In this document: positions 27,031 through 35,640 of the stretch, in pieces
Layout: every line of letters starts with the position of its first letter
Position numbering within the stretch: position 1 is the first letter of the stretch
Source: Phocaeicola faecicola
Lineage (GTDB): Bacteria > Bacteroidota > Bacteroidia > Bacteroidales > Bacteroidaceae
NCBI RefSeq assembly: GCF_013618865.1
Contig: NZ_JABSOE010000041.1
Location: 1-39,523 of the forward strand
Direction of reading: 5' to 3'
Length of the DNA stretch: 39,523 nt
Program-made: the position numbers and the translations under genes
The notes under the pieces: generated by a model
What the model saw: the letters and a program-made list of their open reading frames with translations, nothing else
Told to the model about the DNA's origin: nothing
Databases searched by the model: none

Positions 27031-27840
27031 TCAGGAAACTCTGATTTCTCCCTCAAACACCCGGGTAGCCGTTCCCGTCATGTACACATGCCGGTTGTCC
27101 GGGTTGCATTCCACACACAGCGTACCTCCATCCATCACCACCGCCACCTTGTCTGCGGTCCGCCCCGTAAACCGGGCTGCCACAGCCGTCGCGCAGGCTC
27201 CGGTGCCACAGGCTTCCGTCAGTCCGGAACCTCTTTCCCACACCCTCATCCGCAGGTTTCCGTCGGGCAATACCTGAGCAAACTCCACATTTACCCGGTC
27301 GGGAAACAACGGATGATGCTCCAGTCTGGCTCCCCAGGCTGCCACATCCACTTTCATCACCTCATCGACAAAAATCACCAGATGCGGGTTGCCCATCGAT
27401 ACTTCCACTCCACTGCCAAATCCATAGCCCTCGCCCAGGATCACTTCACCGACCCTTCCGGGAATTCCCATATCTACGGTCACCGAGGCTACGGTTCCGT
27501 CCTCCGCCAGGTGCAGATAAAGCTTTTTGATTCCGGACAACGTTTCCAACGCAATCACCGTCTTGTCCGTCAGTCCCTCTTCATACAAATATTTTCCAAT
27601 GCACCGGGAAGCATTGCCACACATCATGGCCTCCGAACCGTCCGCATTGAATATCCTCATGCTGAAATCCGCCACATCCGATTTTCCGATCAGTACCAGA
27701 CCGTCACTGCCGATTCCGATATGGGAACGGCTCCATTCCACCGAACGCTGCTCCGGGTTGTCTATAGGATAAAGCATGGTGTTCACATAGATATAATCAT
27801 TACCTAAACCATGCATCTTTGAAAATATAATACATGACAT
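27031..27840 (-). CDS. dapF: Diaminopimelate epimerase
   Basis: This 269-residue PLP-independent epimerase turns LL-diaminopimelate into meso-diaminopimelate for lysine and peptidoglycan. The two catalytic cysteines are in place: Cys74 in MMCGNASRC and Cys211 in [11 protein letters not shown]. The N-terminal [14 protein letters not shown] motif is standard. It is the first gene of the dapF-dapL pair. A -7 box (27889-27896) lies about 50 bases upstream of the ATG, overlapped by one arm of a long inverted repeat whose other arm abuts the start codon. Confidence 0.97.
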   Translation of the reverse strand: MSCIIFSKMHGLGNDYIYVNTMLYPIDNPEQRSVEWSRSHIGIGSDGLVLIGKSDVADFSMRIFNADGSEAMMCGNASRCIGKYLYEEGLTDKTVIALETLSGIKKLYLHLAEDGTVASVTVDMGIPGRVGEVILGEGYGFGSGVEVSMGNPHLVIFVDEVMKVDVAAWGARLEHHPLFPDRVNVEFAQVLPDGNLRMRVWERGSGLTEACGTGACATAVAARFTGRTADKVAVVMDGGTLCVECNPDNRHVYMTGTATRVFEGEIRVS

Positions 27841-27903
27841 ATTGATATATATTTACGTTATTATATTTCTTTTTTCTTTTCTTCGCTGCAAATATATATC
27901 AAT
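27841..27903. repeat. Perfect 14-base inverted repeat over the dapF promoter
   Basis: ATTGATATATATTT (27841-27854) and AAATATATATCAAT (27890-27903) are exact reverse complements, 35 bases apart. The left arm touches the dapF start codon. The right arm contains the -7 box. Because the right arm is mostly upstream of the start site, it should act at the DNA level, as a regulator site or cruciform, rather than as an mRNA hairpin. Confidence 0.75.
27889..27896 (-). promoter_or_regulatory. -7 box of dapF-dapL
   Basis: The minus strand reads TATATTTG, a full TAnnTTTG match. A TTTTG lies 22 bases upstream (27919-27923), close to the -33 position. The start site should be near 27882, about 42 bases before the ATG. 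Confidence 0.65.
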
Positions 27904-27911
27904 TAGAAAAC

Positions 27912-27968
27912 ATAGAATCAAAACAGATGACCTTTTAAAAAACTCAAATGCAGAATCTGTTATTCTAT
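27912..27968 (-). terminator. Possible terminator dyad downstream of the pilus operon
   Basis: ATAGAAT (27912-27918) and AACAGAT (27922-27928) pair with ATCTGTT and ATTCTAT (27955-27968), with a three-base bulge. Read leftward the stem is followed by GTTTTC, a short U-tract. It overlaps the dapF -33 region, so it could also serve in regulation. Confidence 0.35.
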
Positions 27969-28150
27969 CACAATAATAAACATTTTAATTACAATATAAA
28001 ATAAATACACCTGATTTTATTGCGACTTATTACTTTTACATCCTTAGCATTCATCTTAATGAATTTTTGAAATACCATTTTTGACAACCAGTAATCCGGT
28101 CAAACTACAACAAATTATCGAATATTAAATTTACCGGTCTGCACACATCA

Positions 28151-29095
28151 TCAATCCACATTAGTCATCAATTTATCAAATGACACATCCTTCATCAGAA
28201 CAATCTTGTCTTCTGCAAGCAAATACAAGGCAGGCAACGCTTTTAGATCATAGATTCCGTTTGCTCCCACCCCAGTTATATCCCATACCACCTTCCACCA
28301 GATTGGCATTTCCGATACAGACTCTTTCCATCTCCCTTCATCCTCACCGGTACAGACAGCCAAAACCTCTAACTCTCCTTTTTTTACCGATTGTTCCAGG
28401 CAATCATTTTCACTCATCCTTCCGATTAACTCTTTGCATCCCCGGCAATCGGGATCATAAAACAAAAGCAAGATCCGTTTTTCTCGCGGTACGTAGTTAT
28501 ATAGCGATTTTTTTTCTCCTTCAAATGTCAGAAAGAAAAAATCGTAAGCTTTGGTTCCGCAGGTATTCCGATTTATAAGGTTCAAACGTTCATCAATCCG
28601 TACCCTCATATCCGGATTTCCCGAAAGCACTTTATACAGTTCCTCTAAATATATCCCATATATTTTTTCATCTGCATATCCCGAATTTGGATTATAAAGA
28701 TAATCCTCGGCAAGTTGATAAAACCTGTATACCGCATGACTGTTTCTGCGCATCAGTAAGCAAAAATGCTTCATATACCCCCGTATACGTTCTTTACCTC
28801 TCTCCGTATATCCGATGAGGTATACAAAATCCACAAATCCCTGTTCAGCTCCTCTTCCATCCACTATGGCCTCATTAGAAAAATCAAACTTATCCCAATA
28901 ATGAGACAATAAAAAATCCGATCTTTCCTCCGGGGTCTCCATCACCGAAGGGATTTCAGGATAGGGAAATACAGCAACCATTCTGTCCGGAGTGCTTGCC
29001 GCATCCTCTATTCCTTTTTTCTGGTTCTCTTTGGGCACATACGTGCACGAAGGCATAAGTGCCGTAATCACTATGACATAAAAAAAACGAAACAT
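28151..29095 (-). CDS. DUF5106 thioredoxin-like lipoprotein, last gene of the pilus operon
   Basis: The protein has 314 residues from the ATG at 29095. A GTG at 29107 would overlap the previous stop and add four residues. The signal peptide ends in the lipobox ALMPSC. The middle has the DUF5106 pattern (QLAEDYLYNPNSGYADEKIY, followed by YLEELYKVL). The C-terminal third is a thioredoxin-like fold with ILLLFYDPDCRGCKELI; the CRGC pair is at residues 217-220, and a proline in LKALPALYLL takes the place of the cis-Pro loop. It should sit on the periplasmic side of a membrane as a thiol reductase, oxidase or sensor. Its gene follows the 976-residue pilin-like gene directly, so it is co-transcribed with the pilus genes. 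Confidence 0.8.
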   Translation of the reverse strand: MFRFFYVIVITALMPSCTYVPKENQKKGIEDAASTPDRMVAVFPYPEIPSVMETPEERSDFLLSHYWDKFDFSNEAIVDGRGAEQGFVDFVYLIGYTERGKERIRGYMKHFCLLMRRNSHAVYRFYQLAEDYLYNPNSGYADEKIYGIYLEELYKVLSGNPDMRVRIDERLNLINRNTCGTKAYDFFFLTFEGEKKSLYNYVPREKRILLLFYDPDCRGCKELIGRMSENDCLEQSVKKGELEVLAVCTGEDEGRWKESVSEMPIWWKVVWDITGVGANGIYDLKALPALYLLAEDKIVLMKDVSFDKLMTNVD

Positions 29096-29103
29096 ATCTA
29101 AAT

Positions 29104-32034
29104 TCACTTTACTTTTTCCAGTTCGATAACCGTCAGAGGAAAATCCTGCAACAATTTCAGACTCGTATCTTTTCTGAATACCCTACGGTCGCCCGCCGTC
29201 AAAGGGACGTATCTGATATATATCTGCTCATTCATATTCAACTTATATTCAGTCCTCAAATCAACTGTAAAAGCCGCTTCATTACCTCCGGATTCCACCA
29301 TCACCTCCAATACTCCGATCCGTGTACCGTCATTTCTCTCCAGTGATATAAACGGAGTCATACGGTCAAAGCTCTCCCCACCAGGCAAACGGAGTCTACC
29401 CGATATCCTCCGGTTTCTGATTTCCACCCTTGCCTCATCGAACAATATTTTCTGTCCGTATCCCGATAATACAAGTATTTCCGATGAAGCCACCGCATTG
29501 GTTTCCATACGGAACGTTTCCCGCCGTTTCCTTGTCCTGAACCAATATCCGCCATCCGTTTTATTCAGTTTCGTCTCATTTCCGGACGGTACCAGGTGGC
29601 TCGTCCGTATCAAACAGTCAACTCCCTCCGGGCTCTCATCCAGCACCTCCTGTGGAATTTCCACATTCAATCGTACAGGAACCTGTGGACCGTAACCGAT
29701 ATCCATGACCGATGTACTCCCAGAATTCCCTTCCATAGAAAAGCCTAGATGATAAGGCTGATGTGATTTCACATACATTACAGCAGAACGGTAGGCCCGG
29801 GAATTGCCAGAAGGCGTTCCATTTTCCTCCAACATCGAAGCCACCCTTAAGTACGTATTATAATCAGGGCGTAAGGTTTTTACGGGTATTGCGATACCGC
29901 GCTGCTCATAATCACGAGGCAGTGCGGCAGGTACCGTATAAAGATAATAATACCCTTTATCCCTATCAAATAACGGCTCAGAGCCCAATGCCGAAACTCC
30001 AGGAAGCGGACAAATTCGGGAAACATCCATATACACCCTGAACACCTCTCCGGGGTTAGGCCGTATCAGTCTGTTCCCATCCCGTAACCTGAAATGAAAA
30101 TGATAATTTCTATCTGCTACAGGCGACAATTCCACTATACCATCATCCTCCGGCAACACCCATCGGATTCCACTTTTTTCTCCGACTCCCAACTCCAGCC
30201 TATAACCTGTATCATCACTGTTCATTCGGACCAGACTGCGGACAGTAGCAAAAGCCTCTGCCTCAAGAAAGAACTCAATACGCGATTCTTCCCCGCTTCT
30301 TGGCGTATAATCATTGACCAAGGTCTTGAAGTTCACTTTGTGCAAACCCGTCCGGTTCACACTATACACATATTTATGAGGCCAGTCCCTCTTATATGTC
30401 ACTTTCCTGCTACCTTCGTTCACCTCAAAATTGCACTCCTCCACCAGCACATCCAAAAAAGCATTCTCCCCTTTCATATCTACGTTGGTTCCGTTGTCAC
30501 TAAACAAGTTACAGGCAATCTTTACGTCCAGAGGCAAAAGTTCTTTCGGATAGTCATCCGGAACCGTAAAAAAGAGAGTAACAGTCTCTCCTGCTCGTTC
30601 AGGCATTCCGGAAGAAGTCCATACCGGCACAAAAGAGAAATTTGCCAATGAAATCAGTTTCACGGTCCGTATGAATTTTCCGGCTTTTATCTGCAACAGC
30701 CCCTGCTGGGGAGCCCCGATTCCCCTCGGTCTGATAATTATCCTTCCTCTACCGTGCTGTCCGGAAGTTCCCGGTTCAAAACGGTTGACAATTTCCGTAT
30801 CGGCTATCCCGGTATTCTGTATCCAGGTAACCTCCGGTGAAATCTGTCTTGAAGAGGTGGCATCATACCATGTATACCCTATCTGGTAAGTACCGTCGGA
30901 ACCGAGAGATTTCTCTGTAATAATCTGAGTGGTTTCTCCTATTACAGACAATGTACTCCTCCCATCAGAAATAAACGGTACTGACTGTTCGATAGACACC
31001 CACACATTATTGGAAGCCGTACCGTTCACAGCCTCTTTAAACGTAGCATATCCTCCCATTTCCGGAAGTCCGTTAAATTGTATGACATAATCGTGATTCC
31101 TCAATATAGGCATATGGTTTCCCTGACGGTCAATAATTACAATTTTATAGTATCTGTCTTTTGCAGTCCATTCACCATCCTGCCTTTCGCCCCCGGAAGT
31201 ACTTATTCTGAATATCAGAAACATCTGATTATCAAAAGTATTTTCATGTTCAAAGACAAAAAATCCCGTACGTTCGCTTCCCCACCGCATTACGTCAGAA
31301 GGAGGAACAGCCGCTACTTTGTCTTCATCCGCACAAAGAGTAGGCCTCTCTATCTCCGAAGCACTCCCAAACTCAAAAAGTTCATCCCGGTTTCTCCTTA
31401 AAGGAGCCACAGTACCGACAGCATACTGATTCAGTATTGCCATTCCTTTGATACTCAGGTTCCCGGCAGCGGAAGTCCTTCTATACCTTATCCTTGCCTG
31501 ATTCCGTAACAAAGAAACTTCAGTTCCCTTTCCCGAAGCAAAAGCAGCAAGTTCATTACGGTCAGCAAACTTCCTGAATCCCCAATACACAAGCAATCCG
31601 GATGTGGACGTCAGTTCGGGTATAATTTCAGTATCCAGTCTTCCCAAATTACGGGCATCATCAAAATCCGCCACATTTGCATTGGCTATAAAATGAAGGT
31701 ACCGCACACTGCCGGAAACTTTCGCCCTAAAGCTGCCTCGTAAAGCGTTTTCAGTCTGTTCCGTCATATTCACTGAAGCCCGGACACGCCCCACATAATG
31801 CCTGCCTTCATCAAAGCAAAACAGCCACAGCGAACCAATTCCATACCCGTCAGGATCAACTGCACGGGTATTAACCTCCGGCATATCAGAGGTATGCATC
31901 ATAAAATGAAGCATTACATTTCCATCTTTGTCAAACATTTCATTATGTACAGCCGAGTCCTTCCATTCCTTGTCAACAGTGCAAGAGAACACCGTAAACG
32001 ACATTACCAGTATATATAAACAACAACGTATCAT
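29104..32034 (-). CDS. Very large pilin-like lipoprotein (976 residues)
   Basis: The signal peptide MIRCCLYILVMSFTVFSC ends with the lipid-bearing Cys18. The N-terminal part looks like a FimA/Mfa-type pilin domain: strand MLHFMMHTSD, then NTRAVDPDG with Arg57, then IGSLWLFCFDEGRHYVG, the usual first core strand. The remaining 600 residues are beta-rich with no recognised motif and may be several Ig-like domains (for example ITTKSLG-like turns near 360 and SKLNMNEQIYIRYVPL near the end). It resembles large DUF4906-type proteins found near Bacteroides pilus genes, but I am not sure. It starts 8 bases after the 708-residue gene. It could be an adhesin or a structural accessory subunit. Confidence 0.75.
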   Translation of the reverse strand: MIRCCLYILVMSFTVFSCTVDKEWKDSAVHNEMFDKDGNVMLHFMMHTSDMPEVNTRAVDPDGYGIGSLWLFCFDEGRHYVGRVRASVNMTEQTENALRGSFRAKVSGSVRYLHFIANANVADFDDARNLGRLDTEIIPELTSTSGLLVYWGFRKFADRNELAAFASGKGTEVSLLRNQARIRYRRTSAAGNLSIKGMAILNQYAVGTVAPLRRNRDELFEFGSASEIERPTLCADEDKVAAVPPSDVMRWGSERTGFFVFEHENTFDNQMFLIFRISTSGGERQDGEWTAKDRYYKIVIIDRQGNHMPILRNHDYVIQFNGLPEMGGYATFKEAVNGTASNNVWVSIEQSVPFISDGRSTLSVIGETTQIITEKSLGSDGTYQIGYTWYDATSSRQISPEVTWIQNTGIADTEIVNRFEPGTSGQHGRGRIIIRPRGIGAPQQGLLQIKAGKFIRTVKLISLANFSFVPVWTSSGMPERAGETVTLFFTVPDDYPKELLPLDVKIACNLFSDNGTNVDMKGENAFLDVLVEECNFEVNEGSRKVTYKRDWPHKYVYSVNRTGLHKVNFKTLVNDYTPRSGEESRIEFFLEAEAFATVRSLVRMNSDDTGYRLELGVGEKSGIRWVLPEDDGIVELSPVADRNYHFHFRLRDGNRLIRPNPGEVFRVYMDVSRICPLPGVSALGSEPLFDRDKGYYYLYTVPAALPRDYEQRGIAIPVKTLRPDYNTYLRVASMLEENGTPSGNSRAYRSAVMYVKSHQPYHLGFSMEGNSGSTSVMDIGYGPQVPVRLNVEIPQEVLDESPEGVDCLIRTSHLVPSGNETKLNKTDGGYWFRTRKRRETFRMETNAVASSEILVLSGYGQKILFDEARVEIRNRRISGRLRLPGGESFDRMTPFISLERNDGTRIGVLEVMVESGGNEAAFTVDLRTEYKLNMNEQIYIRYVPLTAGDRRVFRKDTSLKLLQDFPLTVIELEKVK

Positions 32035-32042
32035 ATTATTAC

Positions 32043-34169
32043 CTAATCATTTTCATTCGTAATCACTTCATTTGGCTTTACTGTACGTATACAGCGGATA
32101 TATGCATTATAAACCTGCGGATAATCTCCATTTTCCGTTACAAAACGATTGCCGGAAGCCGCCCAGTACTGTTTTCCTCCCAGCACAATGTCTATTACTG
32201 AACCCGGAGTATTCTGATATTTGTCAATGATAGCCAGTTCCGCCTCGGTAGGCAGCCGCCAGTCTGTATAAAGTTCTCCTGCCAACGATTTTTCGGCATA
32301 TTCTTCACAGTGCTTTCTTGCCGTATAAAAGTCTGTTGGAGAAACTGTTCCAAGTTGGGAGGCTATCATGAAGGCAGGAGAAACCAGACGGTTGTTTTCT
32401 TCAGAATTATCTGTATACCCTTCACTATCTATAGCCGGAACTGCCAGTTCATATTTATTGGAAGTTTTAGTAATCCGTACAAAATACATATTATGATTCT
32501 GTCCTCTTTCCGGCTCCATGATGTATTTCCTCCAATAATAAGAATCGTTATAATAACTATATTTTACAATTTTATTCTGTGTATATACCTTGGAGAAAAA
32601 AATAGCATTATTCGTCTTCAGCACTTCCCACGATGAAATTAAATTGGGAGATTCCCAGTTGAGATAACTCCCGTTATGGACAAAGTCTGTCCGGAAAGAA
32701 TACCATCCAGGGACCGTTACGATGTATTCAAGCGGATATTGTTTTACTAGAAATCCCTTGCTCTTTCCCTGTCCGTTTTCCAGACGCACTTTAATGTATC
32801 TGATTCCGTTATTGAGCGGAATATCCGAATGTACGTGCACATACCCTGTCTCCTGTCCCTGAGGAACTACCCGGATGCCATACGATGCATATTCTCGTTG
32901 TGGAATGACCTGCCTGATACCGAACTTATCAAAAAAATAGACTTCCTCAATCCGGACAGTCACCGGAGTGGAAGAAGTAAAATACTGCTTGTCCGATTCA
33001 GCCACTCCTTTCATTATGATTTCATCCTTCAGAATTTCCAGATATGTCACTGGCTCATTGTCCACCGTCACCATTGTTTCCTGCCAGGGTACAGCCACTA
33101 TCTTTCCACTCAGTTCAACAGGTATTTCCGGCTGGACCTGCCCGAATCGGTCAATCGTCACATTGATGCGGTAAGCTGTATTCCGCGTCAGGCTGAAAGC
33201 CACATTTCCTCCTGCCCTTATCGGTATTTTATAATAGTTTCCTGCCTTATAGACACTGTTCAAAGAGTTCGGTCTCTCCTTATACCTTCCCGGAATATTC
33301 AGCAGTACGTAGGTCTCATTCGTTACATCCTCCGTCCAGTCGGCTGGATAAGTATATAATATCATCCGTGCCGTCCGGGCATTAAGGTTCTGTGACAAAG
33401 CGCTTGCCATTCTGTATTCACCTCCATTGCCGGAAATTCCCCTGTCCAGATACTCAGTGCCGTCTTCCTCATAAAGCAAACCTTTGGAAGCATAGTTTCT
33501 TAAGCCGAAAAAGAATCCCTCGGGTTGAAAGCCATCTCCAAAACGATTGTCAAAAGATACATTCACTTCTACCTTTGCTGCCACTCTACGCATCGAGATT
33601 TTCAGTTCTGCCGTTGCCGCATTTATCGAAGGAACGAAACCGTTCTTCACCCCCGACATACAGAAAATCTTTCCGGAATAGGTTTCACGCTCCACAAGTG
33701 CTCCTTCACTCTTCCAAATTTCCAGATCTGTATCTACAGCTTGTCTCAGTTCATCTACCGTACGAACATTCTCCAGCGTCCTGCTACCCTGATGGTGATT
33801 AGCTATTGCATAAACCGAATAAGCCGCATCAGGTCCTCTATCAAAGAGTTCTCTGTTACGTTTCCAGTCGCCGGCAGCCAATCGTACTTTCCGGTTTCCT
33901 TCCATTTCATCATAATGGAAGTAACCGGAAGGAGTTCTATTACCCTCTGAGTTGAATATCAGTATCTGTATGTTCTTTATCCTTGTCTCACTCTGTCCGA
34001 CTCCATCCGCCTCATCCGACATTCCGTCTGCCCGAGATACGTTGACCTCAACAGAAAGCACCTGAGATACATTTTCGGGCCTTTCCGATGTCAACTCCGA
34101 TGAGCAGGAAACAAACATCACTTCTGTCAATAGAAGCAACATATTCAAGTATCTATTGTATTTCACCAT
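32043..34169 (-). CDS. Pilin-like lipoprotein with C-terminal lectin-like domain (tip candidate)
   Basis: The protein has 708 residues from the ATG at 34169. This start gives a good lipoprotein signal (MVKYNRYLNMLLLLTEVMFVSC, Cys22), whereas longer frames overlap the upstream gene by 150 bases. A strand VLSVEVNVSRADG with Arg46 and the core strand IKNIQILIFNSEGN mark a FimA/Mfa-type pilin domain. The last 75 residues (DWRLPTEAELAIIDKY, then QYWAASG and YIRCIRTV) match the Lcl C-terminal/DUF1566 lectin-like pattern. Type V pili carry such composite proteins at the tip, so adhesion is the likely role. It lies between the 481- and 976-residue genes with spacers of 13 and 8 bases. Confidence 0.82.
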   Translation of the reverse strand: MVKYNRYLNMLLLLTEVMFVSCSSELTSERPENVSQVLSVEVNVSRADGMSDEADGVGQSETRIKNIQILIFNSEGNRTPSGYFHYDEMEGNRKVRLAAGDWKRNRELFDRGPDAAYSVYAIANHHQGSRTLENVRTVDELRQAVDTDLEIWKSEGALVERETYSGKIFCMSGVKNGFVPSINAATAELKISMRRVAAKVEVNVSFDNRFGDGFQPEGFFFGLRNYASKGLLYEEDGTEYLDRGISGNGGEYRMASALSQNLNARTARMILYTYPADWTEDVTNETYVLLNIPGRYKERPNSLNSVYKAGNYYKIPIRAGGNVAFSLTRNTAYRINVTIDRFGQVQPEIPVELSGKIVAVPWQETMVTVDNEPVTYLEILKDEIIMKGVAESDKQYFTSSTPVTVRIEEVYFFDKFGIRQVIPQREYASYGIRVVPQGQETGYVHVHSDIPLNNGIRYIKVRLENGQGKSKGFLVKQYPLEYIVTVPGWYSFRTDFVHNGSYLNWESPNLISSWEVLKTNNAIFFSKVYTQNKIVKYSYYNDSYYWRKYIMEPERGQNHNMYFVRITKTSNKYELAVPAIDSEGYTDNSEENNRLVSPAFMIASQLGTVSPTDFYTARKHCEEYAEKSLAGELYTDWRLPTEAELAIIDKYQNTPGSVIDIVLGGKQYWAASGNRFVTENGDYPQVYNAYIRCIRTVKPNEVITNEND

Positions 34170-34182
34170 GTAGCTTATATTA

Positions 34183-35628
34183 TTAAGGTTCAATGACATC
34201 CGACAACTGATCATATATAGTCTCGCTAACCTGTCGTATGAATATCTCCGTTTCCGTTCCGGGGAACATACCTTCTCCTGCAGTCCGGGGATTAATAACT
34301 TGAGGAGTTGGAGGTCCGCCTCCCCAGGCTTCTTCAACTGCTATAAATAATTTAATATGCTGAGGTGAAGCCGCATTATACCCTCTTTTAGGTACCACTT
34401 TAAACTCCACGGGGATAGCGTTTTTTGCCCCGAGACCATCGGTCACCCCTTTAAGCGCAAAATCTGCAGTATTCTCCAGGTGTACACTCCATCTTGCCCC
34501 TAACGGAGCAAGCATTTTGAATGAAAATATAGCCGCCCTCTCTTTTCCGTCTCTGGAAGTAGCAACGGCTACAGCCGGAGAATCCGTATCCTTCCCTACC
34601 ACCTTCACACTGTTTACACTCAGCCCCGGGGAAAGCACTCCGTTAAATCCGGAAGTATAGTCTACGACCGTTTCATCCAGTCTCCAGGGTTCTACCTCCA
34701 TCGACACACTGAAGGTATTGGTGAGCGTAATGCCTATATTATACTGATATCCTCCGTTTACGGAGGAAATACCCAATGGAGATTCCGGTGAGGTAAGAAG
34801 TGTTTCATACAGCTTTCCGTTCCACCTGGCAGACAATTTATAGCTTCCCTGGCTCTTTTTTCCGGGATATACATAACGGACTGTCCGGGCAGCATCCACG
34901 CGAGCACCTAAAGGGACAACCAGGTTTCCGGCATTGCCAAAAAGAATGTCTTTATCGGGGAATTTTGCCATACCGGCTTTCCTGTGGTCCGGATCCGGAA
35001 ACAGAAAACCCTCTGCAGGAGCTGCCGAAACAATCTTCAGGTCCTCCAGAGTCACATCGGAAACAGTTTCGTTGTTCAGCCTTACTACAAATTTTCCAAC
35101 AGGAAATCCCAAGTGCATTGTCTCAGTCCGGTTCTCTCCAGGAACAACCCGTATTTTCGTGTATCCGCTCTGAGGCAACAACGATAATGCAGGAGAATTG
35201 AAATCCTGCTGCAACATTCGCCGCTTCAGTTCCCGTAGATTAATCGACTTGCCATCAAGACTCTGACCGCTATCCCGCAAAAAAGCATTCTCATTTCCAA
35301 TTGCATAAAATTCGAAATCCTCTCCCAGGGGACTGACAGAAAGTTCCCTGAACAGAATAGTCTTACTGTCTCCGGATACATTGTCGTAAAACTGATTGTA
35401 CACAATTTTCCCATCCGTCCTGGCTACAATAACTCTTAATGTATGGAGCCGCTCATTCTTCAACGCAGTTTCTACCAATCCACTTCCACCCGCCAGTGAT
35501 CTTGCGGAAAATGTCATTGCCACATTGGCCTTATCCAAGGCATCTTCCTTTTCAGCTACACAAGAATGAAAAAGGACAAACAGGTACAGTTGAAACAATA
35601 TTATAAATAGATAGTTTCTTTTTTTCAT
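34183..35628 (-). CDS. Pilin-like accessory lipoprotein (481 residues)
   Basis: The signal peptide ends in LFHSC (Cys23). The strand NVAMTFSARSLAGG carries Arg43, and LHTLRVIVARTDGKIVYNQFY is the typical first core strand of FimA/Mfa-type pilins. The second half has NGGYQYNIGITLTNTFSVSMEVEPWRLDE, resembling the end of the pilin C-terminal domain, then an extra domain of about 150 residues up to the end (LSPGLSVNSVKVVGKD onwards). The position after the Mfa2-like anchor matches that of Mfa3/FimC-type accessory subunits in Porphyromonas gingivalis. The exact place in the fibre cannot be told from sequence. It starts 12 bases after the anchor gene. Confidence 0.8.
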   Translation of the reverse strand: MKKRNYLFIILFQLYLFVLFHSCVAEKEDALDKANVAMTFSARSLAGGSGLVETALKNERLHTLRVIVARTDGKIVYNQFYDNVSGDSKTILFRELSVSPLGEDFEFYAIGNENAFLRDSGQSLDGKSINLRELKRRMLQQDFNSPALSLLPQSGYTKIRVVPGENRTETMHLGFPVGKFVVRLNNETVSDVTLEDLKIVSAAPAEGFLFPDPDHRKAGMAKFPDKDILFGNAGNLVVPLGARVDAARTVRYVYPGKKSQGSYKLSARWNGKLYETLLTSPESPLGISSVNGGYQYNIGITLTNTFSVSMEVEPWRLDETVVDYTSGFNGVLSPGLSVNSVKVVGKDTDSPAVAVATSRDGKERAAIFSFKMLAPLGARWSVHLENTADFALKGVTDGLGAKNAIPVEFKVVPKRGYNAASPQHIKLFIAVEEAWGGGPPTPQVINPRTAGEGMFPGTETEIFIRQVSETIYDQLSDVIEP

Positions 35629-35640
35629 CTTCAGTCTGCA

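Larger units (their letters stand above)
27841..28150. other. AT-rich region between the pilus operon and dapF
   Basis: No gene was found. It holds the dapF promoter and the inverted repeats listed separately. No strong terminator for the pilus operon is visible; the best candidate is the dyad at 27912-27968. Confidence 0.6.

Noticed and set aside
27841..27903. Invertible promoter (inverton) at dapF
   Set aside because: Kept as an inverted repeat only: the -7 box is inside one arm and the -33 lies outside, so inversion of the core would not switch the promoter, and no recombinase gene is nearby.
28080..28104. TTTGAC/GTCAAA hairpin as the pilus operon terminator
   Set aside because: The stem is weak and is followed by A-rich rather than T-rich sequence in the direction of transcription.
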